From Plectrocnemia conspersa (taxonomy: Eukaryota; Arthropoda; Insecta; Trichoptera; Polycentropodidae), in NCBI GenBank assembly GCA_009617715.1, contig VTFK01000015.1:806001-870000 (forward strand): a DNA stretch of 64,000 nt. Reading direction: 5' to 3'. The position numbers and the translations under genes were made by a program. The notes under the pieces are model-generated. The model was given only the letters and a program-made list of their open reading frames with translations. It was not told the origin of the DNA and ran no database searches. Shown piece after piece: positions 31,717 to 43,706 of this stretch (position 1 is its first letter; every line of letters begins with the position of its first letter).

Positions 31717-32681
31717 TCAGGGTGATCTTGAAGCAAACGGTGGCATTAATTTCCCATCAAGAGGGTTCTTGGTGGTCGTTTCGCTCATTAGCCAAGAATG
31801 AGTGTACGGTCTATAAGTGGGCTTTGCAACATAAACAGGTTTCCTGGTGCATCTGCAATAGGTGATAAACTGTGGATTTAAATCCACAAAACCACCTTCT
31901 CTCCCTCGAACGTTATGATGGAAATAATCGTTGGGAAAACGAGGTCCAGCTATAGGCTTCCAACCAGAAGACCACCCAGGAGGAATCCCATGATTTCCAT
32001 TGCCTATATTATAATGATGATAACTTTGCGTAGTTGGTCTCATTGTGGTATGACCTTCAGATTTCGATTTCATGTCAAAGTATTCATACCAGTTTTTCGG
32101 TTCTAATTTAGGGGGTTCCAGAGTAATCGATGGAATGGCTATATCATCAGTTCTAACAAAATCAGATTTATGATTTTCAGTTTTTATATCTTTAGGATCT
32201 ACGCCAACGTATCCTTTGACAACAGGCACATCTTCATCATTTTCATCACTCTCAACTGCCACCATTTTTGCACTCTCATCTTTAGATTCTTGATTTGCAA
32301 CTATTTTCAGATGAATATTAGCAACTTTTTTATCATTATCAAAAGCGCCATCTTCATCTTTGAAGGTCACTACACATTTATTACCATTACACACTATTTC
32401 CGAATCCGCATACAAATCTGAAGGTTCTGATCTTTTTTTCAGCACAATCATGTCAGAAGTATGAATATTTTCTGAATATTGATTTTCGCCAGTTTGATTG
32501 CTTTCCAAAAATGCATCGTCAAAATCTAATTTAGACACGACCCTCAATGCAAATGCTGGAATATATCAAACTAATTATTAAAATGCTTACAATATCACAT
32601 CAATGGAAAGTATCGTTACTTACATGAATTAATAAAAAGTACGCCAAATAAATATATATACAAATATATTATTTCAAACAT
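31717..32681 (-). CDS. secreted or membrane-entering protein of unknown family
   Basis: Two exons, 32681-32624 and 32555-31717, join in phase to 298 residues. The 19-codon first exon is a hydrophobic signal peptide (MFEIIYLYIYLFGVLFINS) continued by S-F-A. The first half of the mature chain is acidic (for example FDDAFLES, DENDEDVPVVKGYVGVDPKD). From about residue 180 it becomes rich in aromatic residues, His, Gly and Pro (KNWYEYFDMKS, YHHYNIGNGNHGIPPGW, FPNDYFHHNVRG), followed by a C-R-C pair (ITYCRCTRKP) and PTYRPYTHSWL. The intron is 68 bases, GT..AG. The gene lies just left of the PY-motif array but shares nothing with it. Extracellular localisation is inferred only from the signal peptide. 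Confidence 0.78.
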
Positions 32682-34690
32682 GATGCCAGGACAATGCCGA
32701 GATATACACTAAATCATTCTCTGGCTTCACTGCGACGTTTATGATTTACTAAAATTGCTCTTAATCGGTTTACCTGTGCTTACAAAATTGTCACGCGAAC
32801 ATCAATGTCATTGAAGTCTTCCTGTCACTATTTTGCGATTTTATCTTTCGATTGTTATGAAACTTGTACGTCGAGAATCTTATTTTTGTGATTCGCATTA
32901 TTTTCAGTTTTCAACATGGACCAATCAAACTCAACCACGTAAAAGACGTTTATTTAGTTGTTACGTTACTTTTAAAATATATAGAGCATGGATATATTTC
33001 AAAGCTAGTCAATTCACAAAACGATATAAAGCTTAGATAATTGGGTAGAAAATGGCACACACAAAAATAAAAATGAGCAAACGATATATTAATATTTCTT
33101 TTAAATAAATTATTATATTATATAATAAAAACGCAAAATAAGCGAACTAATCGTGTAATTTTTTTTAGTCGTCACGATTTGATTTGATAAGATACGATAA
33201 ATCTGGCAATAGTAGTTAGACTTGGAAAAATGCAATTTTGAGATGCACGCTATATGTATCCTCAGTGATATCTGAAGCTGACCATTTTTTTTTTGTTAAA
33301 GTACGGTCCAACGGTTTATGTGCGAATTATGTTTCTTCGGCATTATAACTAACGTTAATAAAGCTCATAAAAATACATAGATATTTTATTATAATAAATT
33401 GTAAAATATAATAATAAAAAACGCTAAACAACAAAATTTGAATAAATTCTGATAATTTATTATTTTATATATTTTATCACGAGGTGTGATATAAATATAT
33501 AAAATAACGATTTATTCGGTTACTCTTGCTGGCACTACTGTATGTGCCATATTGGACGCTTAGTTTGTGTTTGAAAACCGAGTATTGACGACACATTTTA
33601 TCGCGCATTTTGGAATAAAGGTTTTGTTTTAGATTGTTTGTTTAGAAATGGTGCACATCTTGAAGTACGTTTATGAATAGTTCATACATTTTCAAAAGAG
33701 CAGTAAATACGTCAAATACGACAAGAAAAAAGGCGACCTAGCACATTATTGACCGATAAAAATACAAAGAAACATTCGAGACATTGTGCTTATTAATACA
33801 GAATATATATTAAAGGAATTTCTGAAGAAGTTGATATCATGAACGGTTCTCGAAATTTTTGCCATAAAACGAGTGCCAGGCAAATTTGTATCAATAGTTA
33901 ATTTCTGATGACACATAATTGTTATTTGTGCCCTTTAGTTTTGAGGCAAAAAAATATATATATAATTTACCACGTATAGAATAATGTAGATGTCAATATC
34001 AGGCAGTCCAGTTGAAGCAGGTCTTGGAAGTACTACGAGTCTTAGCTGGTGTATCGAGTGGCATGTCTGGTGGCTTCTTTAAAGATTGGCACAAGTAATT
34101 CGTGATATGCTCTTCTCATGTGAGTCACAGTTATGTTGTGCGTGTCAGATTAAATTCTCTAATGATAATTCTACAATGTGGTCCAGCAAGTCCTTCATTT
34201 TCCTCCCCCTTTATTTTATTATGGAAAAAAAAAAAATTCATTGTTTTTGTTTTATGATATAATATTATTTATTTAATAATCATTTGTTATTATTGCCATT
34301 TGAATTTAACTAATAGTTTTTATATAAGTTGTTTATTAATCGATTCGAGTGACATTTTATTTTTTCGCGATGTTTGATTTTTAGTTTATCGAAGTATTCA
34401 GTTTACAAAGCTTTCACACGTGGCCGGTCTCTGGCCGGTTTCTGGCCGGTTTCTTCCCAACCCGACCTATACCCCGTCAACTGATGCCAGTCATTTAGGA
34501 TTAACGGCTTCACATAAGTCCTTCCACGCATTTCGCGTTAGGATTTTATTTTTGTATGTATTCTACTAAGATAATTAAAAGAGATTATATTAATATAATT
34601 AAAATTTCGAGGTCTATTTCTTCCGCTATTGCCTAAACACGAGGAAAATATTTTATAATTTTATTACAAGATACCACAATCACTGTCAAC

Positions 34691-34920
34691 GGCCCGGTTC
34701 ATGTTTGAGTTTTACCCCCGCCACACTCAACGCGGTACCCGTCGCCGGACAGTTGTAGTGAGCGCGACCAGCGACATCCCGGCAGCCAGCGTCGGGCCGG
34801 CGCCGGATGGATTCGTCCGGCACGTCTGAAATGGTCAGTACTAGCCCATACAACACCACCCCCACTACACGGCGCCGGCCCGGTGCCGGGCAAATTCATC
34901 CGGCACATGTGAAACCGGCC
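34691..34920. mobile_element. GC-rich palindromic MITE, copy 2
   Basis: From about 34790 to 34920 it closely matches 30075-30209 (GCGTCGGGCCGGCGCCGGAT, GTCCGGCACGTCTGAAATGG, GGCGCCGGCCCGGTGCCGGG). The right end ACATGTGAAACCGGCC is intact; the left end GGCCCGGTTCATGT and the left interior are diverged or replaced. No target duplication is visible. Confidence 0.75.
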
Positions 34921-35464
34921 GTAGAGTGTATATTTTTAAGTCCCGGTGGATAATCGAGTTGCGGAAAACCAATGAGCATTTGTCGCCATTCGTAACGAGA
35001 TGTTTTGTTAGGTTTGTAGCGTTTTTGCATATTTTCTATGATTGAGTATGTATGGAGGCATATGAAATTACTGGTCGGATGCTCGATTTGTAGAGGAGCA
35101 GTTTATTTTTAGTATTTAATTTACTTTTTTTATTTAATCGTCTTTGGCGAGTTGCTTCTACCAACCGATGAACTATTTCTGAGCTATTCTTTCGGCTAAA
35201 CTGTGTAGCTTTACAGTTATGATTAATTTGTAAAGTAGCAAAGTCGGAGATTGACTTTTTTTTTGTCCAAACTGCACCTTGAATATTTGTATAATAAAAC
35301 GCAACTACATAATTATAAAAGGTAGTGAATTCAAAAGCAAGATCTATCTGTTAGATTTAGTCAAAGTTTATTAATTTCACAAACATGATTTATTTTTGAT
35401 TAGCTTGGAATAATGGGTAATATGTTACTTACAGATAATTTATAAAATGGGTGGGGTCGTCGTT

Positions 35465-35575
35465 TATGCTTTGCGCGAATCTCTAATGAATATTTACATC
35501 TGGTAACACAGGCTATAGACGTCAAAGCTGTCAAACGTGACAGCGCGATAATGAGCTTCTAGGTAGATTTCGATG
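35465..35575 (+). promoter_or_regulatory. upstream element of array gene A (probable promoter/first exon)
   Basis: It contains TATTTACATCTGGTAACACA and, further on, a CTGTCAAACG-like stretch. It is the most diverged member of the set also seen at about 40855, 46900, 52188 and 56275. Probably promoter plus non-coding exon 1, with a possible donor at CTAG|GTAGAT near 35562. The link to the gene 1.5 kb downstream is inferred from position. Confidence 0.4.
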
Positions 35576-35977
35576 TTTTAACCGTAATGTGATTCTATGA
35601 CAAAAAACTATTATTCCAATATATTTGAAAGTACAATATAATTCTTATGTTGCCAACTACAGTTGTATATTACAATTTATTTTTCTCAATAATATTGTGA
35701 TAAGTATTGCGCAACAAGGTCATTCAATGTGATACGATTTTTCGTACGTCAATTTATTTTTAAAAACTAATTTTTCATATCATTTTTATTTTTTAAAAAT
35801 CAGTAGTTTTAAAAAATGGTCAGTAATTGAAATAATTTTTCAGTAGTTAAATTACTAGTAATTATATATTAAATGATTAGTAATTATCTAAGGTTCTTTT
35901 TATATTAAGGGTTGTTTTAAAATAAATGGGTTACTAATAGTTTGACTGAATGTCAGTTTTTTAGAAGAAATGTTAGT

Positions 35978-36062
35978 AGAAACAAAATTAAATGGCTCCA
36001 TAAAAATATGTTTATTATACAAAAAAGAAACAAAATTAAATGGCTCCATAAAAAATATGTTT
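35978..36062. repeat. 48-base tandem duplication
   Basis: AGAAACAAAATTAAATGGCT and the following CCATAAAAA..ATATGTTT occur twice with a period of 48 bases (units from 35978 and 36026; the second is partial). This is a recent local slippage or duplication, non-coding. Confidence 0.8.
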
Positions 36063-37094
36063 TTTAAAAAAAAGTTACTGATTATATATGACATACTTAC
36101 TGGTTGTTTTATTTTATAGTAGCTGCCATTTATAGTTATAAAAATAAATTATTTATTTTGTTGGCTTGAAAATTTATGTTTTTTTTATTTTGCTTATTAT
36201 TTTTTTTATACTTTACGTTTATATAATATGTAATGTATATAATATGTATTATAGTTTACGTTTATATAATATGTAATGCCATTAATATTTTTAAATAAAT
36301 ATATATCTAAATATAAACGATTTTGTTGTATATTTGTGCTCTATTTATTCCACATGCAGCTGTAAAAAATTATTAAAAGAACCATAACAAAAAATCAGTA
36401 ATGGATTATCTACCTTAGCATAATTACAAAAAACATTTTATAAAAAAGTAAACTGATTATTTAATATAATTACTAACTATTCGACAACTGGCCAAAATTA
36501 CTACTGACAACTTAAATAAATTACTGACCAAAATCAACAAAAATTTATACAGGCCATACAAATTTATATATTTTTAATCTACTACCAATGTATGTACTAA
36601 AATACAATTATTTTTGCGTATTAAAGAAAAAAAATTAAATTTTAAATATCTAAACAAAACATTAATAATTAATATATGGTTAGTAAATTATCAGTAACTT
36701 CATAATATACAGCCAGTAAAGATGTAACTATTTACCCATCCCACTGAAAATACTAAAAATAATTTAATGTTTCATTACATGCATGTTAAATTCATAGTAC
36801 TATTCGAAGGATCATATATTAATTTATATAAAAAATATTTCATTATAGATTTTGAAAGAACTATTTCATAATACACATATTATCTTAATTTGTTAAAATA
36901 CCAACATTCAAAAAAATATAACTAACTATTAAATTTAAAATTACTGACCCGTTGTAAAAACTACCCATACCACTACTGACCTCTTATTTAAGATATAGAC
37001 TGTTGAACAAAATCAAAATTAAAATACATTACTCACCCCATAAAGATAAAATGTATATAGCGTTATTAATATATTTCAGATTTAAACAAACACA

Positions 37095-37985
37095 ATGGAC
37101 ATCGACCTAGATTCGGAAATGAACATTTTTCGCATAATAATATATGGTACAATTATTACTATGGTGCTTTTACTGGTTTGCCTTATCTTGTACAAATTGA
37201 AACAAATGACATACACAAGTATGCTATAACAGTTACATTTTATTGCTTACCCTTGATAATATTTATGTAAATTATCTTTGTTAGGAACTACTGTGATTGG
37301 CGCTCCACTTCCAAATATACCACCGTATCCAATTAGTCCAAATATGATGCCTTTACCAACTCAAGATGCAATTAGTAGTGAATTTAATAATAGTTGCATA
37401 ATCGGACGATATCCATCAAATATAGTAATCGCACCTCCGTTATCTCAACGAGGTATTAAAAAAATGTATTTTTCACTTTATTTGTATTGATTTAAACAGA
37501 AAAAATTTTTATTAATTATTTTTTTATGTATTTAGATTCCATGCCAGAACCAGATTATCCACTATATCCGCCAACGGCACCTTATCCAGGTATTTATTTT
37601 AAAATATTAGCTCTATTTTTAAATGAATATAAATACTGAGAAGTCTTAAAATATATTTCAAGATTTTTTATAAATTTATTGTTTCAAGATCAAATAGTCA
37701 TTTAAATGGCATGGTAAGTTAGATTTTTAAAATATCTCATTTAATTTCTGTAGCATCAACTTTAGATACTATTTCCATTATAGCAGCGATATGACCCTGA
37801 AGTAATACATTGATAAAAAGAGTTTAAATTGGATTTAATTTGGCTTTTATTATAGCTTTTATTCTTTTTTTATATATTATTTTTCTTATATTACAGAAAT
37901 GACAAATCAAAATCCACCATCATACGAAGAAGCAACTGTCGGTGCTTATGCCAAACAAACAGCATACAATTCAGAGTTGCGTTAA
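37095..37985 (+). CDS. PY-motif small membrane protein, array copy A
   Basis: Single-pass membrane protein of 144 residues; function unknown. Exons 37095-37218, 37285-37452, 37536-37589 and 37897-37985; the first coding exon opens at an acceptor at 37080, so a non-coding first exon lies upstream. Residues 1-11 are short and acidic, followed by a transmembrane segment at about 12-34 (IIIYGTIITMVLLLVCLILY), then KLKQMTYT at the membrane face. The tail is Pro/Tyr-rich (PNIPPYPISPNMMPLP) and exon 3 adds PEPDYPLYPPTAPYP. The last exon encodes NQNPPSYEEATVGAYAKQTA, containing a PPxY motif, the known ligand of WW domains. Introns are all phase 1, as in copies B-E. Positive charges after the segment suggest the tail is cytosolic. 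AATAAA is at 38051. It lacks the CC pair found in B, C and D. Confidence 0.85.
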
Positions 37986-38744
37986 TGATGTCAACAATAT
38001 GTTGTAACATGTCGACCTCAATGATTTACTTTTAATGGAATAAGAAAATTAATAAATATTGAATAATATAATATGCATTATTATCATGATATGTGTAACT
38101 GTATTTATATATTTTTTGTATTAATAATGATATGTTGAAACAAATACGATTAAACCAAACTATGATATGCCTATAACCATCTTATTGGATATATAAATTG
38201 ATCTGGGATGTGTTATCCCATCAATTATCTGAAGTACACGCAAATATTTTTGCTACTTGATTTTAACTAATATAAAAACATTGGTAATTTAACTTTAAAT
38301 ACCCCACATATTTGCCTTATCTAAATGTTCTTTAACTTTATTCGCTTTACATAAATTAACAAAATAGGGTTAGGTGACTGTTTTTGTTTAATCAAATGCA
38401 CTACCTGCATATTATAGTTAATATTTTATCTATCCTTCAATATGTGTGCTGTAAAATATTGTTGTATAGATTTTAATTAATTGTTATATTATTTAATATT
38501 TATAAAAGTTATGTAAATTTAATACCATATTCTTAACCCTTATTTTCATCCAATGTCATAATTCTGTTTCATATTTGACTTTATATGTATTATTATCACA
38601 CTAAAAAACTTCCAACCAGGCTCTACAGCTTATGCCTTAAATGCTAAGAACTTAATTTATTTATATATTTAAAATTTAACCATCATTATTTGAAATATAT
38701 CTATCCGAAGATTTATTTAATTGTGTAATATAAATATCTACCTC

Positions 38745-38985
38745 AGTTTATTAATAGATGTATAAAACTGTGAATTATTTACAACTGTGATAAAAATGAA
38801 CTCAATTGAAGAATCTCAATAGTAACTATTAATTTCTTATTGGATTATGGTTAATATTTTTCTAAATTTATGTTGTGTAACATAACACCCAAATATGATA
38901 TATAAATGAATAAAATATGAGTACTGTAATTTATAAATTATATATTTATTTAGCAAGTGTATTATAGTATACTTGTCAATGTCCT
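38745..38985 (+). repeat. 3' flank of array unit A (duplicated segment)
   Basis: It resembles 44780-45045 and 49700-49925: ACAACTGTGATAAAA, then AAACTC- or GAACTCAATT-like sequence, a TATTAATTTCTTAT-like part, and further on TATAAATTATATATTTATTT followed by TATTATA-TATACTTGTCAA. These shared flanks show that the duplicated unit included several hundred bases behind the last exon. Confidence 0.6.
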
Positions 38986-39055
38986 ATCAATATATGTGTA
39001 TATTATAAAATGACAAATGAAAGATTTTTCTATTTTTATTAAATAATTACCTGTT

Positions 39056-39235
39056 TATTTTATTATGGATAAAACTTGGCGGCACTCTGGTAACACTATT
39101 CACTTTCGTATTAGTAACATATAAACAAATTATATTTCTATAAATAATACTGCAGCGGCTTAATCTAATTGTCACCCATCACCATCCGTCCGGCAAATAA
39201 TAAAACCTTAATTTTTTGTAGTCATAATCCTGTTG
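39056..39235 (-). repeat. array-associated repeat, copy 1
   Basis: In reverse orientation it matches 46208-46413 and part of 55575-55950: GGTGAYGGGTGACAATTAGA, CCGCTGCA with an AT-rich stretch behind it, and TGTTACCAGAGTGCCGC followed by AAGTTTTRTCCATAATAAAA. No open frame. It may be a transposable element or an inverted part of the array unit. Confidence 0.7.
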
Positions 39236-40854
39236 TAATAAACACCAACAAAATAAAAGATACTAAAAGTAAAATTTTATGCAAAACAAAATCAAAATAA
39301 GACGATTTCGAGCTGTGCCCTCCTTAAAACACATTATAGTATTATACATTGATAGAGTAATATTTTTAATTTTTTTTCTGAGAAGAAAGCTGTAAATTTA
39401 AATGTTATTAATAAATTCATACTATGACTATTATTTAGAGTCGCGGGAACACAGAGGACCTTGTGGGTATATTAATGTTGTAATTTAAGTGTCCGGATTA
39501 TAGTAAGCCTAACTATTAAATCCAAAATGTTCCGAACGTACATGTGCCGGATTATCCGCGCAGTGAATAAATTCAGTTTCGTTGATATTGAACAATGAAA
39601 TTATAAATCAATTGTTTGATACATTTTAACTGGCCTAATTAGTAAAATTATATTAATACTATTAAAAATATAACTACACTGCAACAATTGCGAAACGTCC
39701 AATTGCTGTTCAAACTCAAATAAAAGTTCTAAAACTAATTATAGTTATTGAACTTCCATCAGATTAATTTGTTTGGGTTAGGTTTGAATTGATCATTAAA
39801 TATTTCTTGATATGTATTTACTTAATGCTCACACAAATCATTCGTTTTACAAAACATTACAAATAGAATGCTGCTCATACTATTGATTGTTAATATAAAC
39901 GTAGATATATTTATTTAATGCGTATCTTTTATTATTTTAATGCACAAAAAAATCATTTTGTAGAACAAAGTATTTATTTAAATGCACGTATCTCTTAAAA
40001 TAATTCGCTTTTACATTGAAACCTTACATAAAAATGTATAAAAAAAGACGGCTTTTATAAATTATGTCAGGTTTTTCATGAATTTCTTACTCCCCCCTCT
40101 CCCCTCTTCCTTTCTGTCACAAAATTTTATTGAGCCAGACTCCTGTTTGTTTCACACTATCACAATTCCGCAACCCCCCCTTCTTCCCCCACCCTTAAAC
40201 CTGTGACATTATTTATGGAATCTGCCTAAAGAGAACAATAATTTCCTTACTACCTTATTTAGTGTGACTTTCTGCCTACATGATCTAGTAATGAGAAAAA
40301 TAGTATACATATAATAATTGTGAATCTAAGAATGTTGAAGTAAATTATAAAGTAATAAATAAAAATCTGAGGTAAAAAAACTGTCTCAAATAATGTTTGT
40401 GTATTTTGGTAACGTTCAAAGTAAATGTGTAAATTAACTTAAATTCATTAAAACAAATATCTTTCTTGTACACTTATTCATATTAGCGTCCACCAGATGC
40501 GACGTCTATTGCGGAGATTTGCTAGAAAATTTCTTACTACGCCTCTGCTATTTATTTACAATTACAACATATAAGTTTGAAATAACAGACTCCAAATTAT
40601 TTACAAATGTTTTTTTCTGATATGAGGGATAAAATTAAATAAAAAAATTGGCAATTAATGTATCCGCAAGTTTCCATTATTTTCTAATAAATTTTTAGAA
40701 AAAACTGTGTTTTGTATTAACTCACTCGGTTATTAAATTAAATTAAATAATATTCGAATAATTGTTAATATGAAAAATATAATAAATGATTCTAATATGC
40801 GTACCATAAATACATATGTGTAAAAATAATAAATTCATGTATACAGTTTTAGTA
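39236..40854. other. intergenic stretch, nothing recognised
   Basis: AT-rich with pyrimidine-rich tracts (CCCCCC runs near 40080-40195). No gene, RNA gene or repeat was recognised. Confidence 0.5.
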
Positions 40855-40985
40855 TTGATTATTCCTTATTATTTACATCTGGCAGCACTGTTCTTAAATC
40901 CTTCTCTGCTATCGTCGAGCTTTTTTGCGAGATAATAATATATGAAAATTCAGAGAATACGATTTTACAAGTAAATTATAAATAT
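40855..40985 (+). promoter_or_regulatory. upstream element of array gene B (probable promoter/first exon)
   Basis: TATTTACATCTGGCAGCACT, a CTGCTATCGTCGAGC segment about 30 bases later and AGAGAATACGATTTTACAA|GTAAAT near 40970. The same order is seen at 52188-52370, so this is probably promoter plus non-coding first exon with a donor at GTAAAT. The coding acceptor follows at 42276. Confidence 0.55.
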
Positions 40986-41177
40986 TAAAAAATAGCAATA
41001 ATTTAACAGTAATGGTTTTATATATATAGACGGTTAAGATAAAGACTGTCACAACTCAAAATTAATGAATTTTTCAGGAAAAGCATTTCAAGAATATCAT
41101 AATAAAACAGCCATCAGGATATACAATAAAAACAAGCGACTCTGTTAGGAATTTAAAGGCGCTTTACATATTAATTA

Positions 41178-41231
41178 GGTAAAACACTGTTTGATGAAGT
41201 AAACCACAAATTGCTGCTGGTAAAGTTACTG
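41178..41231 (+). mobile_element. reverse transcriptase fragment of a decayed LINE
   Basis: One frame reads GKTLFDEVNHKLLLVKLL, matching the RT pattern KAFDxVNHxxLLxKL of non-LTR retrotransposons. Upstream sequence from about 41090 (AAAACAGCCATCAGGATATA) may belong to the same element, but the frame is broken. It lies in the presumed 5' intron of array gene B. Confidence 0.55.
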
Positions 41232-42283
41232 ATATGTGGAGGTTTTTTTGTTTGCTTTTTTGTATTTAATTGATATGTTAAGCTTTTCTAAATTTCTTGT
41301 ATATACACTAATTTGCAGAAAGAAAATAATTTCATTTAACCAAAACATTCCAAGCCTTCCAAAATTTATAAAAATTATTCAGATATACTTGAAAGATACC
41401 TAAGGGGTAGATTATATTCATGGCGAACCTTATGAGCCAGTATATTATAATTCACATGAAACCTTATTGTAAACCTCGCTTTCAATCGCATGTTTAATAT
41501 TATTTAGTGTACAAAGTATGAAAATACTATTGATAATTAAGCTTTCAGATTAAAAAGTATACTTATATTTGACGTTATAATTAATATGGAAACTCAATAA
41601 GAACAATGTTTGTGTAAGTATATGGTTAAAATTGGAATTACTTTCATGATAAATGCTTCTGCATACTATTATAATGTAGAATCTATTGCAAATATTCAGA
41701 ATGCAATTAATAGTATATGAAATATAATATTTTTATTATTCTTGTAATTTTTTTATTTATAATCCTTTGTTGCCATACTACTATTTTTTCTACAAAACAA
41801 AATAATCATAATCGCAAAAATGTAATATAAAAATAATTAATATTAAAAATATGCGTTATAAACTAGTGTGTATAATACGCATACAATAAAAAATGGGCCA
41901 CCTAAAGCAGCCCACCGTACAAACTATAAGTTCAATTGTAAATATCTTGATCATTGTTCACAATTATGAAAATAATAATCGAATAATTTACAGTTATCAA
42001 TAATAATGATAATAAATATAATCATAGTATATTAATGTATTGCTGTTGACATTAATTAGTACTAACTTCTAAATAATACTTTATCAAAAGTAGTGTTTTA
42101 ATGCAATTTTATGAAAATATTCCCATTTACCATTTTCAGTTGATTCATTTAAAAATTTTATAAATGACTTGTAGTTATGAGTTTTCTTTCAAATCATCAG
42201 TTTTGCAAATTTTATGGAACAATAATCAATTAATAAGCAATTGTACATAATCAACATTTTTCTTTTATATTTCAGATCAAAGT

Positions 42284-43706
42284 ATGCACATTACCTCGTG
42301 GATTATAATAATAATCATCATGCTATTTGCTATATCGTTATGCATAGCATTTTGTTGTGGAGTGAAAGAAAATCTATCAACATATACAAGTGAGTGTACA
42401 TAATTATATATGCCTTCTAAATAAGAATCATTAATACTATTTTTACTAGGCACCACTGTAGTGAACGCTGTGCCGGTGTCAAACACAGAGCAAAATTCAT
42501 TACCGTATCCAATCCACCAGAATGTAATGCCATTACCTGCTCAAGGTGGAGGATTTAACATCGATATAGTCGGTTGTCCATATGCCATGAATCATAAACC
42601 AGGTATAATAAAGAATTACAAGCGTCTGATATTTTAATACGAGTTTTTAGTTGATCGTTATCGGTGGTTATGATAGTTTATGTGTTGATATTTGTCGTGT
42701 CACAACAGCATTAAAAGTATCGGTACTAACACACTTCCTTGAAGTACTCCATTTGATATATTTCTTAGAGATGTGTATGTATCATCTTGATTGACTAAAA
42801 TTTGAGATATAGGACTAACAAACTATATGATGTAGGTAGAAGTTTTATCATTTTACATTTGATTCCTTTGTGCCACACTTCATCCAGGAATATTGCTGAA
42901 CAGATTTATTTTCTTTAAATGTTATATCAAAAACACTAATAATGCAATAAAGCTTGATCTATAGTTAAGTGTTCTTCGTGGAAGCCAAAGCTATTGAGAT
43001 GGAATTGGCTGCTTATCAAAGTACTCAAGTACCATATCAAAGATCATATTCAGATGCTTTCTTGTGCTGATTTCATTCTGATGTGCTATAAATCAGTGAA
43101 CTGAGATAAAAATACTAGTTCATTGCACAAGAAAATCCGAGTATTATTGTCCAAAGTCATTGATGTTATTATTTATTATTCATACAGCAAAATAAATAAA
43201 TGGTCATTTAAAGTTCATTATGTTAATGTTACATGTATTATGTAAAATCCGTTTTGAAAAGTGTATTACAAGAAAATTCTTCACTTTGAGCTCCAACCAA
43301 CATGACAAGTAATATATGAGGGTTGGATAAAAAGGCGTTAATGTGGTTGATAAAAAATATGTCGACCTAATGTTTAATACGTTAGACAAGATAACTCAAA
43401 AGTTAAAATTTATTTTTTAGTATAATAATTTAATTAGTATTTTTTTGTAATATTTTTTCAAACAGATCTTATACACTTTATACTAGTTATGATAGTCATA
43501 GCTTGCTTTTTTATAACTTCATGAAATGTATGTATTAAAAATACTTGTTTTTCTTGGTTACTCTATATATGAATATATTTTTTTTTTATATCTTTATTAT
43601 ACATTTCATTGCAGTAATGTCCAATCAAAATTTACCATCATACCAAGAAGCAACCAGCGGTGCTTATGCTAAACAATCAGCGTTTAATCCTGACTTTCAG
43701 CAGTGA
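42284..43706 (+). CDS. PY-motif small membrane protein, array copy B
   Basis: Exons 42284-42389, 42450-42602 and 43615-43706 give 116 residues; the exon holding the ATG starts at an acceptor at 42276. The N-terminus is only four or five residues, then comes a transmembrane segment (WIIIIIIMLFAISLCIAF) ending in CCGVK; the juxtamembrane CC could be palmitoylated (inference). Exon 2 encodes VVNAVPVSNTEQNSLPYPIH and continues with QNVMPLPAQGGGFNI and a CPYAMNHKP end. The last exon carries LPSYQEATSGAYAKQ, an LPxY variant of the PY motif (the Drosophila Comm protein also uses an LPSY motif to contact Nedd4). The short proline exon of copies A and D is absent; the place where it would be is occupied by LINE debris from about 42650. 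AATAAA at 43751. Confidence 0.85.
42650..43110 (-). mobile_element. decayed non-LTR retrotransposon in last intron of copy B
   Basis: On the reverse strand, at about 42755-42705, a frame reads GVLQGSVLVPILLMLL, the RT motif GVPQGSVLGPILF of jockey-like elements. Other reverse-strand frames (for example HLNMIFDMVLEYFDKQPI near 43050) fit the same kind of element, but frameshifts and stops interrupt it. It begins just behind a GTTTTTAG that resembles the acceptor expected for the missing proline exon. Confidence 0.7.

Larger units (their letters stand above)
32682..37079. other. intergenic region between secreted gene and PY array
   Basis: AT-rich, no supported gene. Contents: a degraded copy of the GC-rich MITE at 34691-34920, short GGCCGGT-rich sequence at 34410-34460 that may be another fragment of it, the upstream element of the first array gene at about 35465-35570, and a 48-base tandem duplication at 35978-36062. 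The frame at 32833-33036 has no support. Confidence 0.5.

Noticed and set aside
31915..32421. Plus-strand frames of 63 and 83 codons
   Set aside because: Antisense shadows of the exon at 31717-32555.
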